Assembly: GCF_003063575.1 (NCBI RefSeq)
Contig: NZ_NESC01000003.1
Coordinates: forward strand, 186,001-250,000
DNA: 64,000 bases
Direction: 5' to 3'
From: Limnohabitans sp. Jir72
GTDB taxonomy: Bacteria; Pseudomonadota; Gammaproteobacteria; Burkholderiales; Burkholderiaceae_C
Shown here in pieces: positions 9,923-18,756 of the stretch; position 1 is the first letter of the stretch; each line of letters starts with the position of its first letter. The notes beneath the pieces were generated by a model that saw only the letters and a program-made list of their open reading frames with translations, searched no databases and was not told the DNA's origin. The position numbers and the translations under genes are program-made.

Positions 9923-10373
9923 GCCCCGACGCCTGGCACAAGCGCATTCGGGCGGCTTCACCTTGCTGGAGTTGCTGGTCGTGGTGGCCCTGATCGCCAT
10001 CGCCACAGCCGGTGTCAGCCTGAGCCTGCGTGACAGCGCAGACAGCGCCCTGGACCGCGACGCCGACCGCCTGGCCGCCTTGCTCGAAACCGCCCGTGCC
10101 CAGGCCCGCGCCAGCGGCTTGCCCGTGGTCTGGCGGGCAGAAGGATCGGGCTTTGTGTTTGAAGGCCTGCCCGCACCCGGCTTGCCCAAGCGGTGGCTTT
10201 CAGACACCACCCGCGCTCAGACCGAGCAGCCCATTGTGCTGGGCCCTGAACCCTTGATCGCACCCCAAGCCATTGCCTTGAACACCCCCGCTGCCACGCG
10301 CACCCTGTGGGTCGTCACCGATGGCCTGCGGCCCTTCAAGGTGCAAAGCACTCGCACAGGACTGGCGCCATGA
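9897..10373 (+). CDS. gspH: Type II secretion minor pseudopilin GspH
   Basis: 158 residues. The leader ends SGG/FTLLELLVVVALIAI, the class III signal cut by the prepilin peptidase. The rest has the loose beta-rich fold of GspH, with WRAEGSGFVFEG. ATG 9897 overlaps gspG by 26 bases and is the nearest start giving a normal short leader. A further in-frame start at 9861 is possible. Minor pseudopilins H, I, J and K form the tip of the pseudopilus. The stop overlaps the gspI start as ATGA. Confidence 0.9.
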   Translation: MPTSAAGNKPRRLAQAHSGGFTLLELLVVVALIAIATAGVSLSLRDSADSALDRDADRLAALLETARAQARASGLPVVWRAEGSGFVFEGLPAPGLPKRWLSDTTRAQTEQPIVLGPEPLIAPQAIALNTPAATRTLWVVTDGLRPFKVQSTRTGLAP

Positions 10374-10753
10374 GTGGTGTATCAGGCAAGCAGCGGGCGG
10401 CGGGGCACACTGGCTTCACCTTGATCGAGGTGCTGGTGGCGCTGAGCATTGTGGCGGTGGCTTTGCTGGCGGGTCTCAAGGCCACCGGCTCGCTGAGCCA
10501 GAACGCCGAGCGCCAAGGCGTGAGCATGCTGGGCCAAATTTGCGCCGAGAACGAATTGATCCGCCTGCGCCTGCTGCGCCAATTGCCCGATACCGGTAAC
10601 GCCCAGATTGAATGCCCGCAGGTGGGCCGCTTGTTGGTGGTGGACCTGTCGGTGCGACCCACGCCCAATCCCAATTTCAGGCGGGTCGATGCACGCGTGC
10701 TGGACCATGGGCAATATGTGCTGCAGCTGTCCACCGTGATGGGGCGTAATTGA
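10370..10753 (+). CDS. gspI: Type II secretion minor pseudopilin GspI
   Basis: 127 residues. The leader is cut at HTG/FTLIEVLVALSIVAVA, with Glu at +5. GspI members have an MLGQICAENEL-type segment after the helix and end in a beta sheet, both seen here. It is part of the tip complex with GspJ and GspK (established for the family). ATGA overlap with gspH at 10370-10373; its TGA shares one base with the gspJ start. Confidence 0.93.
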   Translation: MSGVSGKQRAAGHTGFTLIEVLVALSIVAVALLAGLKATGSLSQNAERQGVSMLGQICAENELIRLRLLRQLPDTGNAQIECPQVGRLLVVDLSVRPTPNPNFRRVDARVLDHGQYVLQLSTVMGRN

Positions 10754-11502
10754 TGACACGGTTTGTATTGGGTAGGCATCAAGCTGTGCGTCGTGCTCGC
10801 CAGGGCTTCACGCTGATTGAGGTGCTGGTGGCCATCAGCATCATGGCCTTGATGTCGCTGATGGCCTGGCGTGGCCTGGACGGGATGCTGCGCACGCAAA
10901 ACAGCTTGCAAAAGCGCTCGGACGAGATACGCACCTTGCAAGCAGGTTTGGCGCAATGGCAAACCGATTTGGACCAGCTGGCGGAGTTGGGCGGCACGCC
11001 CAGCTGGGACTGGGACGGCAAGGTGCTGCGGATCACGCGCCGTGCAGCTTTGAACGCCGAGGTGCAGGTGGTCGCCTGGACCTGGCGAGACAATCCAGGG
11101 CGCCCCGATGGCGGCGACTGGCTGCGCTGGCAATCGGTGCCCTTGCACCTGCGCGGCGACTGGCAAAACGCATGGAATTTGGCCAAGGAATGGAGCCAGA
11201 CGCCCACGCCTGCTTCGCAGGCAGGCGAGGTCAACATTCACCCCTTGAGCGGCTGGCAGCTGTTTGTGCACCGCGGCGGCAGCTGGACCAACCCGCTGTC
11301 CAGCGATGCGGTCACGCCCGGTTCATCCACCAGCTCATCCGGCAGCACCGCAGCCATGCCCCCACCGACCACCGGCAGCGCAGCCAGCAGCACGCCGCCC
11401 GACGGCGTGCGCCTGATCCTGACGCTGCCACCCGGCCCGTCTGGCGCCGGCGTCTTGACCCTGGACTGGATACGCCCGACCTTGTCAGGAGGCCAGCCAT
11501 GA
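10753..11502 (+). CDS. gspJ: Type II secretion minor pseudopilin GspJ
   Basis: 249 residues, somewhat long for GspJ because of a low-complexity Ser/Thr/Pro/Ala stretch at about residues 185-220. The leader site is RQG/FTLIEVLVAISIMAL. After the helix come MAWRGLDGM and QTDLDQL, as in other GspJ proteins. ATG 10753 overlaps the gspI stop by one base (TGATG). The stop overlaps gspK as ATGA. The low-complexity insert may be a surface loop (inference). Confidence 0.93.
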   Translation: MTRFVLGRHQAVRRARQGFTLIEVLVAISIMALMSLMAWRGLDGMLRTQNSLQKRSDEIRTLQAGLAQWQTDLDQLAELGGTPSWDWDGKVLRITRRAALNAEVQVVAWTWRDNPGRPDGGDWLRWQSVPLHLRGDWQNAWNLAKEWSQTPTPASQAGEVNIHPLSGWQLFVHRGGSWTNPLSSDAVTPGSSTSSSGSTAAMPPPTTGSAASSTPPDGVRLILTLPPGPSGAGVLTLDWIRPTLSGGQP

Positions 11503-12521
11503 GCGCAGCACGTCAGCCATTCGCCAAGTCACCATGCGGCATGAAACGCAGCCCAGAACGCGGCGCGGCCTTGCTGACCGCCATGCTGATCGTGGCCCTG
11601 GTCGCCACACTGGCCAGCGCTGCTCTGTGGCAGCAGTGGCGCCAGGTCGAGATCGAGTCGGCCGAGCGTGGGCGCAGTCAGTCGGCCTGGATGATGACTG
11701 GCGCCTTGGATTGGACGCGCTTGATCTTGCGCGAAGACGGTTTGTCCAGCGGCGGTGTAGACCACTTGGGTGAGCCCTGGGCCTTGCCGGTGCAGGAATC
11801 CAAATTGTCCAATTTCCTGTCGCAAGACCAAAAGTGGCAAGAAGGCGATGCCGAAGTTTTTTTATCGGGCCAGATCACCGATGCACAGTCACGCCTGAAT
11901 GTGCGCAACCTGATCGAGGACGGCCAGGTGTCCAAGGCCCAGCTGGCGAGTTTTGCGCGCTTGTTTGAGCGCCTGAACTTACCGCCGCAGGAGTTGCAAA
12001 CGCTGTCGCGCCAATTGCAGGCGGCGCTGCAAAACACGCCCACAACATCAGCCACATCCTCTGCCACAGCGGGCAATACCGCCCAAACACCCCTCTTACC
12101 TCAGCAAACGGCCCAGCTGGTCTGGCTGGGCCTGAGCCCATCCACGGCGCAAGCCCTAGAAGGCTTTGTCAGCGTGCTGCCCGAAGCCACGCCGGTGAAC
12201 CTGAACACGGCCAGCGCCGAGGTGTTGATGGCCAGCTTACCCGGACTGGATTTGGCTGCCGCACGCCAGTGGGTGGCGCAGCGCGACAAGGCACCCTGGC
12301 CATCGCTGGACGCCGTACGCCAGACCGTAGGGGCGGCAGGCACAGGGGTCAACGAGCAACAACACAGCGTGGGCAGCCGTTATTTCGAGGTGCGCGGGCG
12401 CATGCGCATCGACAGCGTGGTGCAGCAAGACCTCGCCTTGGTTCGGCGCGAAGCCAACCAAGTACGCATGCTCTGGCGCGTGCGCAGTCCCCAGCTCACG
12501 CTGGCCCCGCCTCTACAATGA
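11499..12521 (+). CDS. gspK: Type II secretion minor pseudopilin GspK
   Basis: 340 residues, the largest pseudopilin as expected for GspK. The leader is unusual, ERG/AALLTAMLIVALVATLA, with Ala at +1 and no +5 glutamate, which is characteristic of GspK. QSRLNVRNLI and VNLNTASAEVLMASLPG mark the T2SSK fold with its helix-hairpin-helix-like SAM domain. GspK caps the pseudopilus tip. ATG 11499 overlaps the gspJ stop. An open frame continues far upstream but lies over gspJ and is a shadow. Confidence 0.93.
   Translation: MSAARQPFAKSPCGMKRSPERGAALLTAMLIVALVATLASAALWQQWRQVEIESAERGRSQSAWMMTGALDWTRLILREDGLSSGGVDHLGEPWALPVQESKLSNFLSQDQKWQEGDAEVFLSGQITDAQSRLNVRNLIEDGQVSKAQLASFARLFERLNLPPQELQTLSRQLQAALQNTPTTSATSSATAGNTAQTPLLPQQTAQLVWLGLSPSTAQALEGFVSVLPEATPVNLNTASAEVLMASLPGLDLAAARQWVAQRDKAPWPSLDAVRQTVGAAGTGVNEQQHSVGSRYFEVRGRMRIDSVVQQDLALVRREANQVRMLWRVRSPQLTLAPPLQ
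12514..12519 (+). promoter_or_regulatory. Possible internal -10 box before gspL
   Basis: TACAAT ends 10 bases before the gspL ATG, across the gspK stop. It could give an internal promoter with a 3-base leader. No good -35 box was found. Confidence 0.25.
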
Positions 12522-12528
12522 AACGCTC

Positions 12529-13761
12529 ATGCGAACCTTGATCATTCAACTGCCCATTGGCATGCCTGGTGCCACCACGGTGTATGCGCATGCATGGGCG
12601 CAAACCGATGCCCCATCGGCCTTGCTGAACGTGCAATGGGCGCAAAGCCCTTTGCTACCCCGCACCGATCGGCAGACCGAAGTCGTGGCCTTGGTGCCCG
12701 CCTTGGCTTTGTCCTGGCACCGTGTTTCGCTGCCGGCCGGGCTGCACAAACAGACTTCACGCCTGCAAGCCGCTCTGCAAGGACTACTGGAAGACGCTCT
12801 GCTCGACGACCCAGCGCAGCTGCACCTGGCCTTGCAAGCCCAATGGAAAAACACCGAACAGCCCTGGGTGGCCGCCTGTGACCGCGCTTGGCTGAGCGCC
12901 CAGCTGCAGGCCTTGGAGTCGGCTGGCATCACGGTGCACCGCATCGTGCCCGAGTTTGCCCCCGTGGGCGCGGCGCTGCACATCACGGCCATCGGCCCGG
13001 CCGATGAAGGCTGGCTGTGGCTGCAGCAGGCCGATCGCGGCGTGTGGGGCCTGCCCATGGCCAGTGTACTGACGGCCCAAGATGTGCTCAGCGACGAGGA
13101 CAGCGCAAATGCCAACCTGAGCGCCGAGCCAGGGGTGGTGACCTGGGTGTCCGAACGCTTGGGTCTGAAGGCACCCATGGTGGTGCCCAAGCAGCATTGG
13201 CTGCAGGCCCTGGACACAGGCTGGGATTTGGCGCAGTTTGAGTTTCAAGCCAACGCCCGTGCGCGACGCCTGAAAAACTGGCAACGCAGCACCAGCCACC
13301 TGTGGCACAGCCGCGACTGGCGTCCGGCCCGCTGGGGATTGGGCGTGTTGCTGGCCAGCCAATTGCTGGGGCTCAATGTGTGGGCCTACAAAACACGCGC
13401 CGACTGGCAAGCCCAGCAAAGCAGCTGGGCACAGATGCTGCGTGAGACCTTTCCCCAAACCCTGGTGGTGGTGGATGCGCCTTTGCAAATGACCCGCGAA
13501 GTGGACAGGCTGCGCCAAGGCTCGGGCCAACTGAGCGCGCCCGACATGCAAACCATGCTTGGCGCACTGGGGCAATGCTGGCCCGCTAGCACGGCTACCC
13601 CCTTGCAGTTTCAATTTGAGCCGGGCCATCTGCGCCTGCCTGAGCTGAGCTTGAGCGTCAGTGCGCAACAAGCTCTAGAAAAAGCGCTGGCCGCACAAGG
13701 CTATGCTTGGCGCACCGACGGCACAACCGGGGTCATGACCACCAAAGAGGGGCAACCATGA
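12529..13761 (+). CDS. gspL: Type II secretion assembly-platform protein GspL
   Basis: 410 residues. Residues 1-240 form the cytoplasmic actin-like domain (LVPALALSWHRVSLP, LQGLLEDALLDDP) that binds the ATPase GspE. A membrane helix follows near residues 265-285 (WGLGVLLASQLLGLNVWAY), then a small periplasmic ferredoxin-like domain. It couples ATP hydrolysis by GspE to the membrane platform. Seven bases separate it from gspK. Its stop overlaps the gspM start (ATGA). Confidence 0.92.
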   Translation: MRTLIIQLPIGMPGATTVYAHAWAQTDAPSALLNVQWAQSPLLPRTDRQTEVVALVPALALSWHRVSLPAGLHKQTSRLQAALQGLLEDALLDDPAQLHLALQAQWKNTEQPWVAACDRAWLSAQLQALESAGITVHRIVPEFAPVGAALHITAIGPADEGWLWLQQADRGVWGLPMASVLTAQDVLSDEDSANANLSAEPGVVTWVSERLGLKAPMVVPKQHWLQALDTGWDLAQFEFQANARARRLKNWQRSTSHLWHSRDWRPARWGLGVLLASQLLGLNVWAYKTRADWQAQQSSWAQMLRETFPQTLVVVDAPLQMTREVDRLRQGSGQLSAPDMQTMLGALGQCWPASTATPLQFQFEPGHLRLPELSLSVSAQQALEKALAAQGYAWRTDGTTGVMTTKEGQP

Positions 13762-14339
13762 ACACCTGGCACAAGCAACTTCAGGCCGCTGCAGCCCCAC
13801 TGCGCACCGCTCTCAGCGCCGCCTGGGCCCAGCGCAGCGTACGCGAACGCCAACTGCTGAGCCTGGTTGCCGTGGTCTTGGCCCTGGCCGCTGTCTGGCG
13901 CATCGCTCTGGCCCCGGCCCTGAACACATGGCACGAAGCCCCCGCCCGCCAAGCCGCACTCGACCGCCAAAGCGCCCAAATGCGCCAACTGCAAGCCCAG
14001 GCCCAAAGCCTTAAAAAACCTTCGGCCGTCACCCGCGCTGACGCCTTACAGTGGCTCGAACGTAACCTCGCAAGCCTAGGCACCGACGCCAAGCTCAGTC
14101 TGCAAGGTGAGCGCGCCAGCGTGAGCCTGCAAGCCACCCCCGCCGATGGCCTGGCCCTCTGGCTGCAACAAGCCCGCGAACACGCCCAAGCCCTGCCCGT
14201 ACAGGCACAGCTGCGACAAACCACCTCGCCCGCAGCGCCCAAGCTTGGTCCGGCATCCCCTGCGGCCAAGGCTTCCGATGCCCCTGCCAGCAGCAGTGCT
14301 GTGCGCTGGAGCGGCACCGTGGTTCTGAGCCTGCCTTGA
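13758..14339 (+). CDS. gspM: Type II secretion assembly-platform protein GspM
   Basis: 193 residues. A membrane helix at about residues 34-53 (LLSLVAVVLALAAVWRIAL) follows a short basic cytoplasmic N-terminus (SVRERQ, typical of GspM). The periplasmic part has a coiled coil then a ferredoxin-like domain, with an Ala/Pro-rich linker near residues 155-178. GspM partners GspL in the platform. ATG 13758 overlaps the gspL stop. An earlier in-frame ATG at 13707 lies in gspL and has no support. Confidence 0.9.
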   Translation: MNTWHKQLQAAAAPLRTALSAAWAQRSVRERQLLSLVAVVLALAAVWRIALAPALNTWHEAPARQAALDRQSAQMRQLQAQAQSLKKPSAVTRADALQWLERNLASLGTDAKLSLQGERASVSLQATPADGLALWLQQAREHAQALPVQAQLRQTTSPAAPKLGPASPAAKASDAPASSSAVRWSGTVVLSLP

Positions 14340-15223
14340 TGCGCCCTGTCGTGATGCAAACCGCCCTGCCCCGCCCGGACTTGAAGCGCTCGGCCTTGAA
14401 GGGTCCAACCTGGCGCTCAGGCCCGCTCCCGTCTGCTGCCCCGGCACGCAGCCCTTGGCGCCCGGCCGTCTGGGGCGCGTGCCTAGGCCTGTGCCTGGCG
14501 CTGCTGGTGTGGGCACCCGCTCGCTGGCTGGCCTGGGGCGTTGGCCAAGCCAGCCAAGGACAAATTCAGCTGCAACAAGCTCGGGGCACGGTCTGGCAAG
14601 GCTCGGCCCAGTTGGCGCTCAGTGGCGGGGCAGGCAGCCGCGACGCTCAGGCCTTGCCTGGGCGCTTGGAATGGCAAATTTCACCCCAATGGGGTGCTTT
14701 AAATCTGCAATTTTTAGCCAACTGCTGCATGCAGCAACCCGCCAGCGCACGGCTGCAAGCGGGCCTGGCCACGCTGCAGCTGCAGTTGAACGACCACACC
14801 TCGACATGGCCTGCCGCTTTGCTGTCGGGCTTGGGTGCCCCTTGGAACACCTTGCAAGCGGGCGGACAATTGCAGCTGCGCAGCCAATCCCTGCACCTGC
14901 ACTGGGTGGCCGGCCGTTTTCACTTGCAAGGCCTGGCCGAACTCGACGCCTTGAACATGTCCTCCAAACTCAGTACCCTGCAACCCATGGGCAGTTACCG
15001 CATCCAGCTGCGGGGCACGCCCGAAGGCTCGGCCACGCCCGACCTGCAGCTGAGCACCCTGCAAGGTCCCTTGCAACTGCAAGGCCAGGGCCAATGGGTG
15101 GGCCAGCGGCTGCGCTTTAGTGGCGAAGCCAGTGCCCAAGAAGGCAGCGAGGCCGCCTTGTCCAATTTGCTCAACATCATCGGCCGCCGTCAGGGCGCGC
15201 GCAGCCTGCTTTCACTGGGATAA
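14339..15223 (+). CDS. gspN: Type II secretion protein GspN
   Basis: 294 residues. An N-terminal membrane helix at about residues 44-66 (ACLGLCLALLVWAPARWLAW) is followed by a beta-rich periplasmic domain with GTVWQGSAQL and a C-terminal QGQGQWVGQRLRFSGEA stretch, the pattern of GspN. Its role is poorly defined and many T2SS lack it. ATG 14339 shares a base with the gspM stop. A TTG in frame one codon earlier is less likely. The gene ends four bases before gspD. Confidence 0.88.
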   Translation: MRPVVMQTALPRPDLKRSALKGPTWRSGPLPSAAPARSPWRPAVWGACLGLCLALLVWAPARWLAWGVGQASQGQIQLQQARGTVWQGSAQLALSGGAGSRDAQALPGRLEWQISPQWGALNLQFLANCCMQQPASARLQAGLATLQLQLNDHTSTWPAALLSGLGAPWNTLQAGGQLQLRSQSLHLHWVAGRFHLQGLAELDALNMSSKLSTLQPMGSYRIQLRGTPEGSATPDLQLSTLQGPLQLQGQGQWVGQRLRFSGEASAQEGSEAALSNLLNIIGRRQGARSLLSLG

Positions 15224-15227
15224 ACCC

Positions 15228-17318
15228 ATGCACCACATGCCACCTTTCACCATCCGCTCATTGCACACACTTTGGACAGCCGCCGTGCTTTCCTGGGCCT
15301 GCCTGGGCACGCCCGCCGGGGCACAAACCGCCAAGCCGATCAATCCCAAAGAGCCAGTGACGCTGAACTTTCAAAACGCCGAAATCGACGCCGTGGCCCG
15401 CACCCTGGCCACTTTGTCAGGGCACAACGTGGTGGTAGACCCGCGTGTCAAGGGCACGATGACGCTGTCGAGCACTGTGCCCGTGCCCCCGGCGCAGGCG
15501 CTGCGCCTGTTTACCAGCCAGCTGCGCACCCAGGGCTTTGCCGTGGTGGAGTCGGCCGGTCTTTACACCGTGCTGCCCGAAGCCGAAGCCAAGCTGCAAA
15601 GCGCCAGCGTGTCGGCCGGTGCCGTGCTCGCCAGCAGCGGCCAGATCGTGACGCAAATCTTTCGGCTGAACCACGAAAACGCCAACAACTTGGTGCCCGT
15701 GCTGCGTCCGCTGATCAGCCCCAACAACACCATCAACGTGAACCCCGGCACCAACGCCTTGGTGATCACCGACTATGGCGACAACCTGCAACGCCTGGGC
15801 CGCATCATTGCCGCGCTCGATGTGGCCAACGCCACCGGGGTCGAGGTGATTCGCCTGCAACACGGCATCGCTCCAGATGTGGCCACGCTGGTGCAGCGTC
15901 TGCTGGATTCAGGGGCCGCAACAGGCGCTCCGGCCACGCCCGGCCAAGCCGACACCGGCTTCAAGACCACGGTGCTGGCCGAAGTGCGCACCAACAGCTT
16001 GATCGTGCGGGCGGCCAACCCGGCTCGTCTGGCGCTCACGCGCAGCCTGATCGAACAACTCGACCAACCCAACGCCAGCGGTGCCAACGCAGCCAGCGGC
16101 AACATCCATGTGGTGTACCTGAAGAACGCCGACGCCACCAAACTGGCCACCACACTGCGCGCTGCCATCAGCTCCAGCGCCAGCGGGGCAGGCAGCACGT
16201 CAGGCATTGCACCCAGCTCAGGGCCTTCCAGCATGCCTGCGGGAGCAGGGGCGGCAGCAGGCACAAGCGTCAGCGCACAGCCATCCACCGGTGGCCAGAT
16301 CCAAGCGGACCCCGCCACCAACGCGCTCATCATCACCGCGCCCGAGCCACAATACCGCCAGTTGCGCAGCGTCATCGACATGCTCGACCAGCGCCGCGCC
16401 CAGGTGTTTGTGGAAAGCCTGATCGCCGAAGTCAGCGCCGACAAGGCCGCCGAGTTTGGCGTGCAGTGGATGAGCGGCACCGGCACCAACGGCAGCGCGG
16501 TGGGTTTGCTGGGCACCAACTTTTCAGTGGGGGGCACCAATTTGCTGACGCTGGCGGCCAATGCGGCCACGGGCAAATACAGCGCCTCCACCGGGCTCAA
16601 CGTGGCCGTGGGGCAGCAGCGCAACGGGGTGCTGGCGCTCGGGGCGCTGGCCCGTTTTCTGCAAAGTGAAGGCGACGCCAACGTGCTGTCCACGCCCAAT
16701 TTGCTGACCTTGGACAACGAAGAGGCCAAGATCGTGATCGGTCAAAACGTGCCCTTTGTGACCGGCCAATACACCGCCAACAACAGCACCAATGGCGCGG
16801 TCAACCCCTTCCAAACCATTGAACGCAAGGACGTGGGCCTGACGCTGCGGGTCAAGCCGCAAATCAGCGAAAACGGCACGGTGAAGATGCAGATCTTCCA
16901 GGAAGTCAGCAGCATCGACAGCAAGAGCTCGTCCACGGCGGGCTTGATCACCAACAAGCGTTCGATTGAATCGAGTGTGCTGGTCGAAGACGGCTCGATT
17001 GTGGTGCTGGGCGGTTTGCTGCAAGACGACACCAGCAACAGCCAGGAAAAAGTGCCCGGCCTGGGGGATTTGCCCTTTTTTGGCAACCTGTTCAAGTCTG
17101 AAGCGCGCAGCCGCAAGAAAACCAACCTCATGGTTTTCCTGCGCCCGGTGGTGGTGCGCGACGGTGCAGCCACCGAAGCCTTGTCCCTTGGCCGCTATGA
17201 GCAAATGCGCTTGAACCAGCAAAGCGTGCAACCGGCCGCCAGCGGCGCCTTGCCCATCTCGGGCGCGGCCGTGCTGCCCGCCTTGCCTGTGCCTGCGCCA
17301 GCCAGCCAAAAGCCCTGA
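15228..17318 (+). CDS. gspD: Type II secretion outer-membrane secretin GspD
   Basis: 696 residues. A signal peptide is cut after AGA (about residue 31). The N0 domain follows (VTLNFQNAEIDAVARTLA), then three N1-N3 repeats, a Gly/Ser-rich loop at about residues 315-350, and the secretin barrel with VPGLGDLPFFGNLF near residue 610. It forms the outer-membrane channel through which folded proteins leave. ATG 15228 gives the usual signal peptide, and an in-frame extension upstream lies in gspN. The tail is Ala/Pro-rich without a clear pilotin-binding S-domain, and no pilotin gene is near. Confidence 0.96.
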   Translation: MHHMPPFTIRSLHTLWTAAVLSWACLGTPAGAQTAKPINPKEPVTLNFQNAEIDAVARTLATLSGHNVVVDPRVKGTMTLSSTVPVPPAQALRLFTSQLRTQGFAVVESAGLYTVLPEAEAKLQSASVSAGAVLASSGQIVTQIFRLNHENANNLVPVLRPLISPNNTINVNPGTNALVITDYGDNLQRLGRIIAALDVANATGVEVIRLQHGIAPDVATLVQRLLDSGAATGAPATPGQADTGFKTTVLAEVRTNSLIVRAANPARLALTRSLIEQLDQPNASGANAASGNIHVVYLKNADATKLATTLRAAISSSASGAGSTSGIAPSSGPSSMPAGAGAAAGTSVSAQPSTGGQIQADPATNALIITAPEPQYRQLRSVIDMLDQRRAQVFVESLIAEVSADKAAEFGVQWMSGTGTNGSAVGLLGTNFSVGGTNLLTLAANAATGKYSASTGLNVAVGQQRNGVLALGALARFLQSEGDANVLSTPNLLTLDNEEAKIVIGQNVPFVTGQYTANNSTNGAVNPFQTIERKDVGLTLRVKPQISENGTVKMQIFQEVSSIDSKSSSTAGLITNKRSIESSVLVEDGSIVVLGGLLQDDTSNSQEKVPGLGDLPFFGNLFKSEARSRKKTNLMVFLRPVVVRDGAATEALSLGRYEQMRLNQQSVQPAASGALPISGAAVLPALPVPAPASQKP

Positions 17319-17325
17319 GCCCGGT

Positions 17326-18747
17326 ATGCGTTACCCCCTGCCCTACGCGTTTGCCCGCGCGCACCAGTTGTTGCTTGAAGACGACGGTCAAGGCCTGACC
17401 CTGTGGCTGTGCCCGGACAGCGAGCGCCAAGCACTGTCCGAAGTCACCCGCAAATTCGGCCCAGCATCTGCCCAGCCGCTGGCCCTGCACTTGCAGCACA
17501 GCACGCTGTCCGAGGTGAGCCGACGCATCCACCAAGCCTATTCCGGCGGCCAGGCCCACAGCAGCTCGACAGCGGCGGCCGTGGTCAATGAGGTCGAGTC
17601 CGAGGCCGACCTCTCGCGCATGATGCAGGACCTGCCCGCCGTGGAAGACCTGCTGGAGGCCAGCGACGACGCGCCCATCATCCGCATGCTCAACGCCTTG
17701 CTCACCCAGGCCGCACGCGACGGGGCCAGCGACATCCACATCGAGCCGTATGAACGCCATTCGAGTGTGCGCTTTCGCATCGACGGCACGCTGCGCGAGG
17801 TGGTACAACCGAACAGGGCGCTGCATGCCGCACTGATCTCGCGACTGAAAATCATGGCCGAACTCGACATCGCCGAAAAACGACTGCCACAAGACGGCCG
17901 CATCAGCCTGCGCTTGGGTTCCCGCGCGGTCGATGTGCGTGTGTCCACCCTGCCCAGCGCCCATGGCGAACGGGCCGTGTTGCGTTTGCTCGACAAAAGT
18001 GAAGCGCGTTTGACACTGGAAGCCGTGGGCATGCAGGGCCGCGTCTTGCAGCAAATTGACCAATTGATCCACCAGCCGCATGGCATTTTGTTGGTCACAG
18101 GCCCCACCGGCTCGGGCAAAACCACCAGCCTGTATGCCGCGCTGCAGCGGCTGGACGCCACGCGCAACAACATCATGACGGTGGAAGACCCCATCGAATA
18201 CGAGCTGCCCGGCGTGGGGCAAACGCAGGTCAACGCCAAAATCGACCTGACGTTTGCCAAAGCCTTGCGCGCCATCCTGCGGCAAGACCCGGACGTGATC
18301 ATGATCGGCGAGATCCGCGATTTTGAAACTGCGCAAATCGCCATACAGGCATCGCTGACTGGCCACCTGGTGCTGGCCACGCTGCACACCAACGACGCGG
18401 CCAGCGCCGTCAACCGCCTGATCGACATGGGTGTGGAACCCTTTTTGCTGAGCTCATCGCTGCTGGGCGTGCTGGCCCAGCGCCTGGTGCGCCAGCGTTG
18501 CAAGGCCTGCGCAGGCCAAGGTTGCGATGCCTGTGGCCACACCGGCTATGCGGGGCGCACCGGCATTTTCGAGCTGCTGGTGGCGACCGATGAGATCCGC
18601 GCACAAATCCACCAGCGGGCTGCCGAAGCCGAGTTGCGAGTCACCGCACTGAGCCAAGGCATGGTGCTCATGCGAGACGACGGTCGTCGCTTGGTCGATT
18701 CTGGCGTCACCACGGCCGAAGAACTGCTGCGTGTCACGCGCGATTGA
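17326..18747 (+). CDS. gspE: Type II secretion ATPase GspE
   Basis: 473 residues. Walker A GPTGSGKTT lies at about residue 260, the Asp box and Walker B region DPDVIMIGEIRD near 325, and the zinc-binding pair CKAC...CDAC at about 392-403. All are standard for GspE. It powers pseudopilus growth from the cytoplasmic face of the platform. The N-terminal domain is shorter than in gammaproteobacteria. The order D-E-F is normal, but here a MipA-like gene stands between E and F. Confidence 0.97.
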   Translation: MRYPLPYAFARAHQLLLEDDGQGLTLWLCPDSERQALSEVTRKFGPASAQPLALHLQHSTLSEVSRRIHQAYSGGQAHSSSTAAAVVNEVESEADLSRMMQDLPAVEDLLEASDDAPIIRMLNALLTQAARDGASDIHIEPYERHSSVRFRIDGTLREVVQPNRALHAALISRLKIMAELDIAEKRLPQDGRISLRLGSRAVDVRVSTLPSAHGERAVLRLLDKSEARLTLEAVGMQGRVLQQIDQLIHQPHGILLVTGPTGSGKTTSLYAALQRLDATRNNIMTVEDPIEYELPGVGQTQVNAKIDLTFAKALRAILRQDPDVIMIGEIRDFETAQIAIQASLTGHLVLATLHTNDAASAVNRLIDMGVEPFLLSSSLLGVLAQRLVRQRCKACAGQGCDACGHTGYAGRTGIFELLVATDEIRAQIHQRAAEAELRVTALSQGMVLMRDDGRRLVDSGVTTAEELLRVTRD

Positions 18748-18756
18748 ATTGGCACG

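Noticed and set aside
11320..11405. Ser/Thr/Pro-rich stretch in gspJ as a foreign insertion
   Set aside because: Low-complexity loops are common in GspJ, and there is no palindrome or repeat at its borders.
10956..12521. Longer gspK reading frame starting at 10956
   Set aside because: The first 181 codons overlap gspJ in another frame; ATG 11499 gives the normal GspK leader.
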